DNA of 64,000 nt from Phyllobacterium sp. OV277 (GTDB lineage: Bacteria; Pseudomonadota; Alphaproteobacteria; Rhizobiales; Rhizobiaceae): positions 558,001-622,000 of the forward strand of contig NZ_FNIY01000002.1 of the NCBI RefSeq assembly GCF_900104355.1, in the 5' to 3' direction. The position numbers and the translations under genes were made by a program. A model generated the notes under the pieces. The model searched no databases. It saw only the letters and a program-made list of their open reading frames with translations, and was not told the origin of the DNA. This document shows, in pieces, positions 36,176 through 45,461 of this stretch. The stretch's first letter is position 1; each line of letters opens with the position of its first letter.

Positions 36176-38707
36176 TTATTCGGCAGCAATGCTGAAAGTG
36201 CGCGCTTCCAGCGGGAAGCGGCAAGTGACCAGCGTTCCCCTGCCAGCGGCACTGCTGATGTCCACCTTGCCGCCATGCAACTCCACAAAACCCTTGACGA
36301 TAGACAGACCAAGACCGGCGCCGCGCTTGCGCCCGCCATTGGGATAGGGCTGGAAGCGCTTGAAGATGCTGTCGAGAACATAGTCAGGCATGCCGGGACC
36401 ATTGTCCTGAACGCTGAAAATCATCTCGCCCGGCTCGCGCCTGCAAGTCAAAGTAATCGTGCTGCCTTCCGGCGCATAATTGACGGCATTGCTCAGGAGA
36501 TTGGAAAGTACCTGCTTGACCCGGCTGGCATCAGCGCGGAAGGAACCGGCGCCTGAGGCAATGTGTGTGTCGAGCAGGATGTTATGCTCCTTCAATCGCT
36601 CCGCCACTTTTTCAGAGGCTGTGGCGACGGCATCGGCAACGGAAACGTCACTGATATCGAGCTCCATAATTCCGGCGTCAACGGTAGCAAGGTCGAGAAT
36701 ATCGTTGACGATGGTCAACAGGACCGAAGAGGACGTGCCGATATGATCAAGATAATCGCGCTGGCGCTCGTTGAGCGGTCCGGTCATCGGCGTCTGCAAC
36801 AGTTCGGTGAAGCCCATGATGTTGGTAAGCGGCGAGCGCAGCTCGTAGGACACATGCTGAACGAAATCATTCTTCAATTCGTCCGTGCGCTCCAGCGCCT
36901 CATTCTTCTCTTTCAGAGCCCGTTCGACCTGGACGGAATCCGTCACATCGACAAATGTCAGCATGGTTTGGCCGCTCGGCAAAGGCGCGGAAGCGAAATA
37001 GAGAATCTTGCCGGTTGTCAGCTCAATATGGCCCGACAGGGATTCCCGCTTGTCATCGAAGCCCGTGACAGTGGTTACGAAAGTCTCCCACTGCGCCGCG
37101 TTGGAGACCGGTTCGCACAGGCGGCGTATGGCCGAAATATGCATTCCCTCGGCGATCTGCTCGGCTTTTAGCGACCAAAGCGAGGCAAAGGCTGGATTTG
37201 ACAGCCTGATCTTGCCGTCAGAACCAAACACGGCCACACCTTCAGCCAGATGGTCCAATGTCTGGCCCTGTACCTTGATGAGCGTATTGTACCGGCTTTC
37301 CAGTTGAAGCTTTTCAGTCAGGTTTTCGAAGACCCAGGTCACGCCGCCCTTTGGCTGCGGATTAACAATGACGCGCAAGGTGCGGCCATCGGTCAAATGC
37401 CACAAATGCTCCTGCGATTCGACCGAATGATAGGCCGAGAGCATGGATTCCTTCCATCGGCGCCAATCCGGCTGCTCTGGCAAAGTGCCATCGCTGCGGA
37501 AACGGTCCAGCAGCATGGCATTGTCAGGCCGGCTTTCGAGCAATGCGGTTTCCAACCCCCACAGCTTGGCAAAAGCCTGATTGAAGAATTGCAGCTTCCT
37601 GTTCGCGTCGAACATCGCAACAGCGGAATTCAACTGATCCAGCGTGTCCGAATGATTAAGGACCGTGCGTTTGAATTCCTCACGCACCAGTTCAATATCG
37701 CTCACATCATTGGCAAGACCGGCGGAGCCCGCACTGCTGGCCACATCCGTGACCCGGAACACATGGCGATCGCCGCCCACGACCGTGGAAAGCTCGTCTC
37801 GGAACGCTTGGGCTGTAGCTTTCTCACGCTCAATGCGTTCGCGCGCCTGAACGCCGAAAAGTTCGCGGGCTTCCGCCACAGCAATATTCACATCATTGCC
37901 ATCAACGGCCTTGGCATAGGCCATATTAACCCAATTGAGCTTGCCGCTCCTGTCGCGGCTCCACGCGGGCATTTCCAGCTGTTCCAGCAAGCCGCGCAAG
38001 GTCGTCAGCGCTTCGTTGAGCTGATAGTTTTCCGTTTTGAGCAAGGCCTGTGTCGCGCGCGCTTCGCCGAGACTGATAAAACGAACAATGGCATAGCTGC
38101 CTGAGGTACGACCCTGAATTTCCAGCGGCGTGCCCTTTGATGTTTCAACGACAATGTCGAAGGGACGAGCCTTGCCACGCAAAGCCTCGATGGAGCGATC
38201 AAGCAAGGTCGCGGAATCGATCCGCAACCAGCGCCCATAGGCAAGAAACAGGGAGCGGTCTTCCGGAATGCCTATTTCCTGCGGCAGACTGCCGACGAGA
38301 TTGGGCGTCGTGGAATTGCCTTCCCAGACAACGACCCGTTGATCTTTGAGATTGAGCAGAGCTTCGCTGCGCTGAACGGCAACATTGAGATCGGCGACTT
38401 TATCGCGCAACTGCCGGTTTTCACTGGCGATACGGCTGCGCTCGCGGATCAGCCAGCCGGCTGACAAGAGGGCCGCGCCCATTGCGCCCAGGAACATGGC
38501 AAACTGGATGACTTCAAAAGTGCCGAATGCCACGCCGAACGGGGTGTTGATCTTGCCAAGCGGGTCATTGGCATGGGCAGCGATGCATGTCGCACCAAGG
38601 AATGAAAGGGTCGAGCCGGCTCCTGCCAGCGCAGTCCGCAGTTTCTTCAGCACCCGCCTTCCGCGTGCTGCATCTTTTCCGCGAACATCCCCATCAACAA
38701 TTTTCAT
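36176..38707 (-). CDS. divL: DivL-type pseudo-histidine kinase, PAS domains
   Basis: This 843-aa membrane protein has one hydrophobic segment at about 66-86, PAS-like repeats through about 595 (including GVAVFGSDGKIRLSNPAFAS) and a kinase core. At the phospho-acceptor position of the H-box, VSYELRSPLTNI, Tyr621 replaces the usual His (SHELR). DivL of Caulobacter is the known case of that change; it binds phospho-free DivK and controls CckA and CtrA. The ATPase motifs remain: NLLSNAVNYAPEG, DNGPGMPD and GAGLGLSIVKG. The upstream ahcY and downstream TsaE neighbours match the usual rhizobial order. Confidence 0.92.
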   Translation of the reverse strand: MKIVDGDVRGKDAARGRRVLKKLRTALAGAGSTLSFLGATCIAAHANDPLGKINTPFGVAFGTFEVIQFAMFLGAMGAALLSAGWLIRERSRIASENRQLRDKVADLNVAVQRSEALLNLKDQRVVVWEGNSTTPNLVGSLPQEIGIPEDRSLFLAYGRWLRIDSATLLDRSIEALRGKARPFDIVVETSKGTPLEIQGRTSGSYAIVRFISLGEARATQALLKTENYQLNEALTTLRGLLEQLEMPAWSRDRSGKLNWVNMAYAKAVDGNDVNIAVAEARELFGVQARERIEREKATAQAFRDELSTVVGGDRHVFRVTDVASSAGSAGLANDVSDIELVREEFKRTVLNHSDTLDQLNSAVAMFDANRKLQFFNQAFAKLWGLETALLESRPDNAMLLDRFRSDGTLPEQPDWRRWKESMLSAYHSVESQEHLWHLTDGRTLRVIVNPQPKGGVTWVFENLTEKLQLESRYNTLIKVQGQTLDHLAEGVAVFGSDGKIRLSNPAFASLWSLKAEQIAEGMHISAIRRLCEPVSNAAQWETFVTTVTGFDDKRESLSGHIELTTGKILYFASAPLPSGQTMLTFVDVTDSVQVERALKEKNEALERTDELKNDFVQHVSYELRSPLTNIMGFTELLQTPMTGPLNERQRDYLDHIGTSSSVLLTIVNDILDLATVDAGIMELDISDVSVADAVATASEKVAERLKEHNILLDTHIASGAGSFRADASRVKQVLSNLLSNAVNYAPEGSTITLTCRREPGEMIFSVQDNGPGMPDYVLDSIFKRFQPYPNGGRKRGAGLGLSIVKGFVELHGGKVDISSAAGRGTLVTCRFPLEARTFSIAAE

Positions 38708-38856
38708 AACAGCCGTCGTCGCCCCATCCTGAGAGATATCTCATGTTCCAACCCATCTGATTGATCCAACCATTTGGCCCATCTGGAAGAAAGCTATCCC
38801 GAATCACTACAATAAACCCTTGGCGAATCGACGGGAAGAACTCAGCGCAAAAAAGA

Positions 38857-38886
38857 AAGCCGAAGAATTTGTCAATCCTTCGGCTT
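38857..38886 (-). terminator. Terminator after ahcY
   Basis: On the minus strand CTTCGGCTT and AAGCCGAAG pair around a 12-base loop, followed by CTTTTTTG. It lies about 30 bases after the ahcY stop. Confidence 0.85.
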
Positions 38887-38914
38887 CCATATATTGTGGG
38901 TATTGGTTAACGGA

Positions 38915-40315
38915 TTAATACCTGTAGTGGTCCGACTTGAAAGGACCAGTCGGCGTTACGCCGATATAGGCAGCCTGCTCGTCCGAAAGGGTCGTCAATT
39001 TTGCACCGAGCTTGTCGAGATGCAGGCGCGCGACCTTTTCATCAAGGTGCTTTGGCAGAACATAGACCTCATTCTTGTACTGTTCACCACGGCTGTAGAG
39101 CTCGATCTGAGCCAGAACCTGATTGGTGAACGAAGCTGACATGACGAAGCTTGGATGACCTGTGGCGTTGCCCAGATTGAGCAGACGACCTTCGGACAGA
39201 AGCAACATACGCTTGCCATCAGGGAAGGAAATCATGTCGACCTGTGGCTTGATGTTGTTCCACTTGAGGTTGCGCAGTGCCGAGACCTGAATCTCGTTGT
39301 CGAAGTGACCGATGTTACCAACGATCACCATGTCCTTCATCTTGCGCATGTCATCGAGCTTGATGACATCCTTGTTGCCTGTGGTGGTGATGATGATGTC
39401 TGCGGTCGGCGCAGCATCTTCAAGTGTAACCACTTCGAAACCGTCCATGGCCGCCTGCAGGGCGCAGATCGGATCAACTTCTGTGACCTTGACGCGAGCG
39501 CCAGCACCGAGCAGCGACTGTGCCGAGCCCTTGCCGACGTCGCCATAACCGCAAACCACGGCAACCTTGCCAGCCATCATGACGTCAGTGGCGCGGCGGA
39601 TGCCGTCAACCAGTGATTCCTTGCAGCCATACTTGTTGTCGAACTTCGACTTGGTCACGCTGTCATTGACGTTGATCGCCGGGAAAGGCAGGAGGCCCTT
39701 CTTCTGCAGCTGGTACAGACGGTTTACACCGGTCGTTGTTTCTTCCGTCACGCCCTTGATGGCATCACGCTGCTTGGTGAAGAAACCTGGGGTTTCCTTC
39801 ATGCGCTTCTTGATCTGGGCAAAGAGAATTTCTTCTTCTTCGCTTTCAGGCTTGGACAGAACGTCTTCACCAGCTTCAGCGCGTGCGCCGATCAGGATGT
39901 ACATGGTGGCATCGCCGCCATCATCGAGAATCATGTTGGACGGCTGACCATCTGGCCACTGGAAAATCCTGTCGGTATAGGTCCAGTATTCTTCCAGCGA
40001 CTCGCCCTTGACGGCGAAAACCGGCGTGCCAGTTGCGGCGATTGCGGCAGCGGCGTGGTCCTGTGTCGAGAAGATGTTGCACGATGCCCAGCGCACGGTA
40101 GCGCCAAGAGCCTGCAATGTTTCGATCAGAACTGCCGTCTGGATCGTCATATGAAGCGAACCGGTGATGCGTGCGCCCTTGAGTGGCTTGGACGTGCCAA
40201 ACTCTTCGCGGCTTGCCATCAGGCCCGGCATTTCGGTTTCGGCGATTTCAATTTCCTTGCGGCCCCATGCGGCCAGCTCAAGGTCCTTGACAATAAAATC
40301 CTGGTTATCGGCCAT
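38915..40315 (-). CDS. ahcY: Adenosylhomocysteinase
   Basis: AhcY splits S-adenosylhomocysteine into adenosine and homocysteine, which relieves product inhibition of methyltransferases. The 466-aa protein has the NAD-binding motif [20 protein letters not shown] and the substrate segment [18 protein letters not shown] near the N terminus. The C terminus ends KSDHYRY as in most family members. It has its own terminator and a palindrome about 100 bases upstream that may be an SAH-responsive operator. Confidence 0.98.
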   Translation of the reverse strand: MADNQDFIVKDLELAAWGRKEIEIAETEMPGLMASREEFGTSKPLKGARITGSLHMTIQTAVLIETLQALGATVRWASCNIFSTQDHAAAAIAATGTPVFAVKGESLEEYWTYTDRIFQWPDGQPSNMILDDGGDATMYILIGARAEAGEDVLSKPESEEEEILFAQIKKRMKETPGFFTKQRDAIKGVTEETTTGVNRLYQLQKKGLLPFPAINVNDSVTKSKFDNKYGCKESLVDGIRRATDVMMAGKVAVVCGYGDVGKGSAQSLLGAGARVKVTEVDPICALQAAMDGFEVVTLEDAAPTADIIITTTGNKDVIKLDDMRKMKDMVIVGNIGHFDNEIQVSALRNLKWNNIKPQVDMISFPDGKRMLLLSEGRLLNLGNATGHPSFVMSASFTNQVLAQIELYSRGEQYKNEVYVLPKHLDEKVARLHLDKLGAKLTTLSDEQAAYIGVTPTGPFKSDHYRY

Positions 40316-40416
40316 CTGTTGTCAGCTCCGTCTTTGTTTTTCGGGTCCAGCCGCCATTCCGAGGCGACCGGAGGTGGCTGTTGACTATCAGATTAGGGTG
40401 GATCGCACAATGGGAT

Positions 40417-40432
40417 ATAAAGAAATCCTTAT
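40417..40432 (-). promoter_or_regulatory. Palindrome upstream of ahcY, candidate SahR operator
   Basis: On the minus strand, ATAAGGA and TCTTTAT form a near-perfect palindrome around two bases (one mismatch). Palindromes of this AT-rich, hexamer-like shape upstream of methyl-cycle genes are known for SahR-type ArsR regulators in other Proteobacteria. The assignment to SahR is inference. Confidence 0.4.
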
Positions 40433-40457
40433 GCGTGCATATCCGAAGGCATTGGTT

Positions 40458-41255
40458 CTATTGAAAAGGCGGCGGGACGATACGGATTGGAATATCAATC
40501 TGCAGCTTTGCCAGCATCGCCCGGAATGCATCCGCAGGGTATTCCGGGCTTTCTGTCACCAGTGCAGTCGTCATGCCGGAACCTGACGTTCCCGCACCAA
40601 TCGTTTGGACAATCGCATCAGCCGGATCAAGAAACCGGCATGATGGGCGGCCATTCTCAAAATAGGAACGCAGCCATGGCAAATGCGTGCTCGACAGGGT
40701 GAGCACATCGATATCCGGATGATCCAGAAAAACATCGCGCAGAAAAACATCGACCTTTCGCTGCGTCCCAGCGGGATCGAAGAGAAAGTCGCCGTTTTCG
40801 ACAAGATCAACCATGGGAGAGGCATTGATCAACGCGACGGCATCTGGATCACTCGTATGCTTGCCAACAAATTGTCTTAGCTGCGGGCTCTCGACCATGG
40901 ATTGAACACCCATGATACCGACCTTGCCGGTTTGGCTTTGCGACAAAGCGTCCGCCAGAGGCGGCAAAACACCAAAAAGCGGCACCTCCACCATGGATTT
41001 CAACTCATCCATAACTGTGATGGACGGCACGTTGGACGCAACAATAATGGCTGACGGTTCATGCTGCGAGAGGAATCGTATCGTCCGGTCCATGACCGTC
41101 AGAAGCTCGTGACGGGATTTCCGTCCATAGGGGAAACTCGCACGATCAGCGAAATAGAGAATGTCCTGCTTTGGCAGCCTACGCCGTATCAGATCAACGA
41201 TCGCATAGCTGCCAATGCCCGCATCAAACACCGCAATCGGACGGACAAGCGACAA
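40458..41255 (-). CDS. Asp/Glu racemase homologue, both catalytic Cys replaced
   Basis: The 265-aa product has the glutamate-racemase (MurI) fold: AVFDAGIGSYAI at the N terminus, FADRASFPYGRKS, and the phosphate-like loops. In active MurI two Cys act as acid/base, in ACNTAS-like and GCTHYP-like motifs. Here these read ASNVPS (Ser74) and SSTHLP (Ser189), so both catalytic Cys are Ser while flanking residues are kept. True racemase activity is unlikely. TTG at 41255 follows the ptsH stop at once and has GAAGAA upstream; TTGs at 41297 and 41273 are alternatives. Role unknown. Confidence 0.85.
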   Translation of the reverse strand: MSLVRPIAVFDAGIGSYAIVDLIRRRLPKQDILYFADRASFPYGRKSRHELLTVMDRTIRFLSQHEPSAIIVASNVPSITVMDELKSMVEVPLFGVLPPLADALSQSQTGKVGIMGVQSMVESPQLRQFVGKHTSDPDAVALINASPMVDLVENGDFLFDPAGTQRKVDVFLRDVFLDHPDIDVLTLSSTHLPWLRSYFENGRPSCRFLDPADAIVQTIGAGTSGSGMTTALVTESPEYPADAFRAMLAKLQIDIPIRIVPPPFQ

Positions 41256-41256
41256 A

Positions 41257-41571
41257 TCAGGCTTCTTCGCCAAATTTGTCGGCGATGAGCGCGCCAAGCG
41301 CCATCATGACGTCGCTGGCCTGACGGCCTGATGCGCTGACCTTGATGCAACAGCCGGGTGAAGCGGCAAGCATCATCAATCCCATGATGGAGGTCCCACC
41401 GACGGTCATGCCGTCCTTCTCGACGCGCACATGAGCATCGTAGCCATCGACCAGCTGGACAAATTTGGCAGAAGCACGCGCATGCAGCCCGCGCCGGTTG
41501 ACGATCTCGAAAGATGACACCAGCGCATTATCAGGATCGAATGTCCCGGTGGTTTCTCCTGTCAGGCGCAT
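41257..41571 (-). CDS. ptsH: HPr phosphocarrier
   Basis: HPr, 104 aa, is phosphorylated on His30 (in NRRGLHARASAKFV) by EI and on Ser62 (GTSIMGLMML) by HprK. It has a short N-terminal extension compared with the usual 85-90 aa. It follows the EIIA gene by 13 bases and precedes the racemase-like gene. In alphaproteobacteria this incomplete PTS is regulatory rather than transport-related. Confidence 0.96.
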   Translation of the reverse strand: MRLTGETTGTFDPDNALVSSFEIVNRRGLHARASAKFVQLVDGYDAHVRVEKDGMTVGGTSIMGLMMLAASPGCCIKVSASGRQASDVMMALGALIADKFGEEA

Positions 41572-41584
41572 GCTTGTTCAACCT

Positions 41585-41986
41585 CTATTTCGCTGTCAGC
41601 ACCTGACTGGCCACATTGATGTATTTACGTCCGGCATCCTGACCTTCGCGCAGCGACGCAGCCATATCATTGGTCACGCGCACGCTGGAAAGCTTGATCA
41701 GCATGGGCAGGTTAACGCCGGCTATGACCTCAATCCGCCCCGATTCCATCACTGAAATTGCCAGATTGGACGGAGTGCCGCCAAACATATCTGTCAAAAT
41801 AATGACGCCATTGCCGCTGTCAGCACGCGCCACAGCGTCGACAATGTCGCGCCTGCGTTGCTCCATATCATCATCGGCACCGATTGAGACGGTTTCCAAA
41901 TACTCTTGCTGGCCGACAACATGCTCAACAGCATGATGAAATTCTTCGGCCAGTCTTCCGTGCGTCACAAGCACGAGTCCGATCAT
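41585..41986 (-). CDS. PTS EIIA of the mannose type
   Basis: The 133-aa EIIA-Man protein begins MIGLVLVTHGRLAEEF, with the phosphorylated His9 in VTHG, and contains VIILTDMFGGTPSNLAISVM. It receives phosphate from HPr; with no EIIB/C permease in the window it is part of the regulatory PTS branch. The start at 41986 is at the family N terminus; an upstream ATG-like start in the longer frame is disregarded. Confidence 0.94.
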   Translation of the reverse strand: MIGLVLVTHGRLAEEFHHAVEHVVGQQEYLETVSIGADDDMEQRRRDIVDAVARADSGNGVIILTDMFGGTPSNLAISVMESGRIEVIAGVNLPMLIKLSSVRVTNDMAASLREGQDAGRKYINVASQVLTAK

Positions 41987-42100
41987 TCTGAAACTGCTCC
42001 TGTCGCGCCAGCCCATTGGGATCAGGCTTTTTTCTGCGCATTGAATGCCCCACTTGGCAGGTGTCGCATTTTGGCAGGACGAATTGCGAAGGCAAGCGGA

Positions 42101-42132
42101 AAAATGACTTGAGGGTAAGTGTCAGTCATTTT
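42101..42132 (-). terminator. Weak terminator after hprK
   Basis: AAAATGACT (42101-42109) pairs with AGTCATTTT (42124-42132). On the minus strand the stem ends in a run of five T. It sits in the 184-base gap between hprK and the EIIA gene. Confidence 0.5.
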
Positions 42133-42170
42133 ATCGCAGGCTAATAACGCAACCAATTGATCTCAATACA

Positions 42171-42629
42171 TTATTTTTTCCAGACAGGCCGAAAAAGCCT
42201 GGCTTCAACCGCACGGCAGGCAGCATTTATTGCCCATTTTGGCAGAATGAGATGTGCGATTGCGACGCCGTGAAGACAAGTTATAGCATCTTCGCCAAAA
42301 CGAACCGATTGGTTCGGTTCGACCAGATCGACCACAAGGTGAATGACAGCGCTTTCTTCAAAATCTGCAGCGTGTAAACCCGACCCGCGTACTTCCAGAC
42401 CGCCATGCAGGGCAAGCGGCGTTGTACAAAGCAGGCGACCTGACTCCGCGCGAATTCGGCACTGATCGTCACTGACAAGGATTGCGAACATGCCTCTATA
42501 GGCAGCCCGATCCATAAGCGCCTGAACGAGCGATGATTTTCCCGATCCGGAATTTCCGCAAACGAGCACGCCGCGATCACCGACGAGCACGGCGCTGGCA
42601 TGAATCAGCTCACCATCTTCGCTTTGCAT
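42171..42629 (-). CDS. hprK: HPr kinase/phosphorylase, short form
   Basis: The 152-aa product keeps only the C-terminal kinase domain of HprK, which is the usual alphaproteobacterial form. It has the P-loop CGNSGSGKSSL (about 24-34), the acidic LVSDDQCRI and the family signature LEVRGSGLH. It phosphorylates HPr on Ser. Its ATG overlaps the chvG stop (TGATG), so it is translationally coupled to the sensor kinase. Confidence 0.95.
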   Translation of the reverse strand: MQSEDGELIHASAVLVGDRGVLVCGNSGSGKSSLVQALMDRAAYRGMFAILVSDDQCRIRAESGRLLCTTPLALHGGLEVRGSGLHAADFEESAVIHLVVDLVEPNQSVRFGEDAITCLHGVAIAHLILPKWAINAACRAVEARLFRPVWKK

Positions 42630-44416
42630 CAGATCTCGGCCGGTAGAATCGCGGTGAAGCGGGCACCGAGATAATTTTCAGAATCATTTGGATCGATAAT
42701 GTTTTCCGCATTCAGCGTGCCGCCGTGAGCCTCGATGATCTGGCGGCTGATGGAAAGACCAAGGCCGGAATTCTGGCCAAAAGCTTCGCCCGACGGCCGA
42801 TCCGTATAGAATCGCTCAAAAATACGATCAATCTGCTCGACACGAATGCCCGGGCCATTGTCTTCGACCAGAATGCGGACACGATCACCCATATGTTGCA
42901 GTGAAACGGTGATGGCGCCATGTTCTTCAGGCACGAAAGATCGCGCGTTTTCAATCAGATTGGAGACGACCTGACCAAGGCGCAGATCATGGCCAACAAC
43001 AAAAAAGCCCTTTTTGTTTGGTGGCAGCTTGCCCACCACAAAGTCGATCTGCGTGTCTTTCTTGTTGCGGCGCACTTCGCGCGCGGCAGTCACCAGATTG
43101 CCAAGCAGGAACTTGAGATCCACATGCTCCGAATCTTCACGCGCCAGTTCCGCGTCCAGACGCGAGGCATCGGAAATATCCGTGATAAGACGATCCAGTC
43201 GGCGCACATCGTGCTGGATGACATCAAGCAGTCGCTTGCGTGAATCATCATTCTTGGCCAGCGGCAAAGTCTCCACCGCACTTCGAAGCGACGTCAGCGG
43301 GTTCTTCAGTTCGTGGCTGACATCAGCGGCAAAACTCTCGATCGATTCGATACGGGCATAGAGCGCATTGGTCATGTCGCGGATAGAGGTGGACAGGTGG
43401 CCGATCTCGTCCTGACGTTCGGAGAAATCAGGAATTTCTTCGCGGTTTTTGACACCGTGGCGGACGCGATCCGCTGCGGCGGCAAGACGGCGCAAGGGAT
43501 TGGCAATCGTTGACGCCAGAAACAGCGAAAGAATGGCCATAACCAGCGCGGCAACGGTAAACACACGAATAATCGCATAGCGTTCGCCCTGAACGATCTT
43601 ATCGATATCGCCGCCTTCGGTGGAAAGCAGCAGAACGCCAAGCACAGCGCGGAAGCGCTGAATTGGCACGGCAACCGAGACGATCTGCTCGCCCTTTTCC
43701 GTCATGCGAACAATGGTGGCGGGTTGTCCGGTCAATGCCTTGACGATTTCAGGGAAGGACGCACCGTTACCACCGGGTTGCTCCTGATAGATCGGCAGAT
43801 CGCTCCGGCGAAGCAGCCGGGTCATGCGATTGGTAAGCCGCTCCAGAAAAGTGGGCTGATCCCCCTCAATGGGCGGCAGTTCGTAACGCAGCACCTGACC
43901 GCGCGAATAAAGATGGCGTGAATCCAGCAGGAGGTTGGAATCGCGATCGTAAATACGCGCGCGGGTTCGGGTTGGCTGGATAAGTTGCCGCAACACAGGG
44001 GCAACCCTTTCCGGATTGATCGGGAAATCAAGATTATCCAGCACATCCGGCGATGGCGTTATGCTCTGCCCGGCCTGCAGTTCCAGCAGCTTCTCCGGAT
44101 CAACCGAGATGGAGTTTGTATCGACAGTGGCTTCCGAGGCTATGGCTGCCGCGATGATCTCACCCTGCGTCATCAGGCTTTCGACACGCGCATCAATCAG
44201 CCCATCGCGGAACTGATTGAGATACATGATGCCGGACAAGAGCACTGCCAGACCCGCAAGATTGAGAAACAGAATGCGGCGGGTCAGGCTTGAAAACAGA
44301 TAATTGCCAAACAACCGATTGAGTGGTTGCAGGAATCGCCTCACGGCAAGCGAACGCTTCCGGCGCATGACGGCGCTCTTGCGCGTAACATTGCTGCCTT
44401 GGAGTCCGGCTACCAT
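42629..44416 (-). CDS. chvG: Sensor histidine kinase ChvG (BvrS/ExoS)
   Basis: This 595-aa membrane sensor has helices at about 48-64 and 281-302, with a roughly 215-residue periplasmic domain between them. Then come a HAMP domain, the H-box (FAADVSHELKNPLTSLR, His368) and the ATPase (VSNLIENARSF, EDNGPGI, GLGLSISRQI). ChvG senses acid and envelope conditions and phosphorylates ChvI; it is required for host association in rhizobia, Agrobacterium and Brucella. In this order the hprK stop/start overlap ties the PTS branch to it. Confidence 0.97.
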   Translation of the reverse strand: MVAGLQGSNVTRKSAVMRRKRSLAVRRFLQPLNRLFGNYLFSSLTRRILFLNLAGLAVLLSGIMYLNQFRDGLIDARVESLMTQGEIIAAAIASEATVDTNSISVDPEKLLELQAGQSITPSPDVLDNLDFPINPERVAPVLRQLIQPTRTRARIYDRDSNLLLDSRHLYSRGQVLRYELPPIEGDQPTFLERLTNRMTRLLRRSDLPIYQEQPGGNGASFPEIVKALTGQPATIVRMTEKGEQIVSVAVPIQRFRAVLGVLLLSTEGGDIDKIVQGERYAIIRVFTVAALVMAILSLFLASTIANPLRRLAAAADRVRHGVKNREEIPDFSERQDEIGHLSTSIRDMTNALYARIESIESFAADVSHELKNPLTSLRSAVETLPLAKNDDSRKRLLDVIQHDVRRLDRLITDISDASRLDAELAREDSEHVDLKFLLGNLVTAAREVRRNKKDTQIDFVVGKLPPNKKGFFVVGHDLRLGQVVSNLIENARSFVPEEHGAITVSLQHMGDRVRILVEDNGPGIRVEQIDRIFERFYTDRPSGEAFGQNSGLGLSISRQIIEAHGGTLNAENIIDPNDSENYLGARFTAILPAEI

Positions 44417-44490
44417 TTCTGCCTCAGAACATCGTAAATGGGCTGTCTCATCGCACTCAAAACGCGCCGAGACAATCTTATTCTACAGGG

Positions 44491-44523
44491 GATCACGCAT
44501 GCGTGAAATTACCATGCGTGATC
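44491..44523. promoter_or_regulatory. Intercistronic hairpin between chvI and chvG
   Basis: GATCACGCATG (44491-44501) pairs perfectly with CATGCGTGATC (44513-44523) around an 11-base loop. There is no T-run on the minus strand, so it is not a standard terminator. It could be an RNA-processing, stability or operator site in the 146-base chvI-chvG gap. Confidence 0.5.
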
Positions 44524-44562
44524 TTTAGCCCATTTATACGCAAACAACAGGTATAATCAGGA

Positions 44563-45264
44563 TCACGTTTCCCTGAAACGATACCCCACGCCGTACAATG
44601 TCTCGATCATATCGAAATCATCATCGACGACCTTGAACTTCTTGCGCAGGCGCTTGATGTGACTGTCAATCGTCCGATCATCCACATAGACCTGCTCATC
44701 ATAGGCCGCATCCATCAAGGCATCGCGGCTTTTGACAACGCCCGGGCGCTGGGCCAGCGAGTGCAGAATGAGGAATTCGGTCACAGTCAATGTCACAGGT
44801 TCACCCATCCAGGTGCAGGTGTGGCGTTCCTGATCCATGACAAGCTGACCACGTTCCAGTGATTTGGCCTGCGGGCTGCCGGGCTTGGCGGCGCCTTCAC
44901 GCGCAGCAACACGGCGCAATACCGCCTTGACGCGTTCGACCAGAAGACGCTGCGAGAACGGCTTGGTGATGAAATCATCCGCGCCCATCTTGAGGCCGAA
45001 GAGTTCATCGATCTCGTCGTCCTTGGACGTCAGGAAGATAACAGGCAGGTCGGACTTCTGGCGCAGACGGCGCAGGAGTTCCATTCCATCCATGCGCGGC
45101 ATCTTGATATCGAAAATGGCAAGATTTGGCGGACGAGCCATCAGGCCGTCGAGTGCCGAAGCGCCGTCGGTATAAGTCTCGACACGATAACCTTCCGATT
45201 CAAGCGCAATCGATACGGACGTCAGAATATTGCGATCGTCGTCAACGAGCGCGATGGTCTGCAT
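44563..45264 (-). CDS. chvI: Response regulator ChvI (BvrR)
   Basis: This OmpR-family regulator is 233 aa from [12 protein letters not shown]. The receiver has Asp52 ([14 protein letters not shown]) and the C-terminal winged helix has the DNA-binding segment [16 protein letters not shown] through [12 protein letters not shown]. ChvI controls envelope, exopolysaccharide and virulence/symbiosis genes. The start at 45264 matches Agrobacterium ChvI; an ATG six codons earlier (45282) is possible. In relatives pckA is commonly next to chvI; here a six-gene block separates them. Confidence 0.97.
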   Translation of the reverse strand: MQTIALVDDDRNILTSVSIALESEGYRVETYTDGASALDGLMARPPNLAIFDIKMPRMDGMELLRRLRQKSDLPVIFLTSKDDEIDELFGLKMGADDFITKPFSQRLLVERVKAVLRRVAAREGAAKPGSPQAKSLERGQLVMDQERHTCTWMGEPVTLTVTEFLILHSLAQRPGVVKSRDALMDAAYDEQVYVDDRTIDSHIKRLRKKFKVVDDDFDMIETLYGVGYRFRET

Positions 45265-45461
45265 TGCGGGTACTTCCCTCATGCCCTGCTTTTCCTTGTT
45301 TAAAAGGTTAAATCCGATCGTGCTTGTGCCGGACAAATTAGGTACAAAATGTGGCACAGATCGAAAGTCATGTCATCCCGTGTCATTTTCACACGACAAT
45401 TGCAGGCAATTGCTGAAGTCTTACTCATCAATTTCAACCGGAAAAGCAGATAAAAGCGGGT

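Noticed and set aside
40316-40457. SAM or SAH riboswitch before ahcY
   Set aside because: No conserved pseudoknot or core motif was seen; only the AT-rich palindrome stands out.
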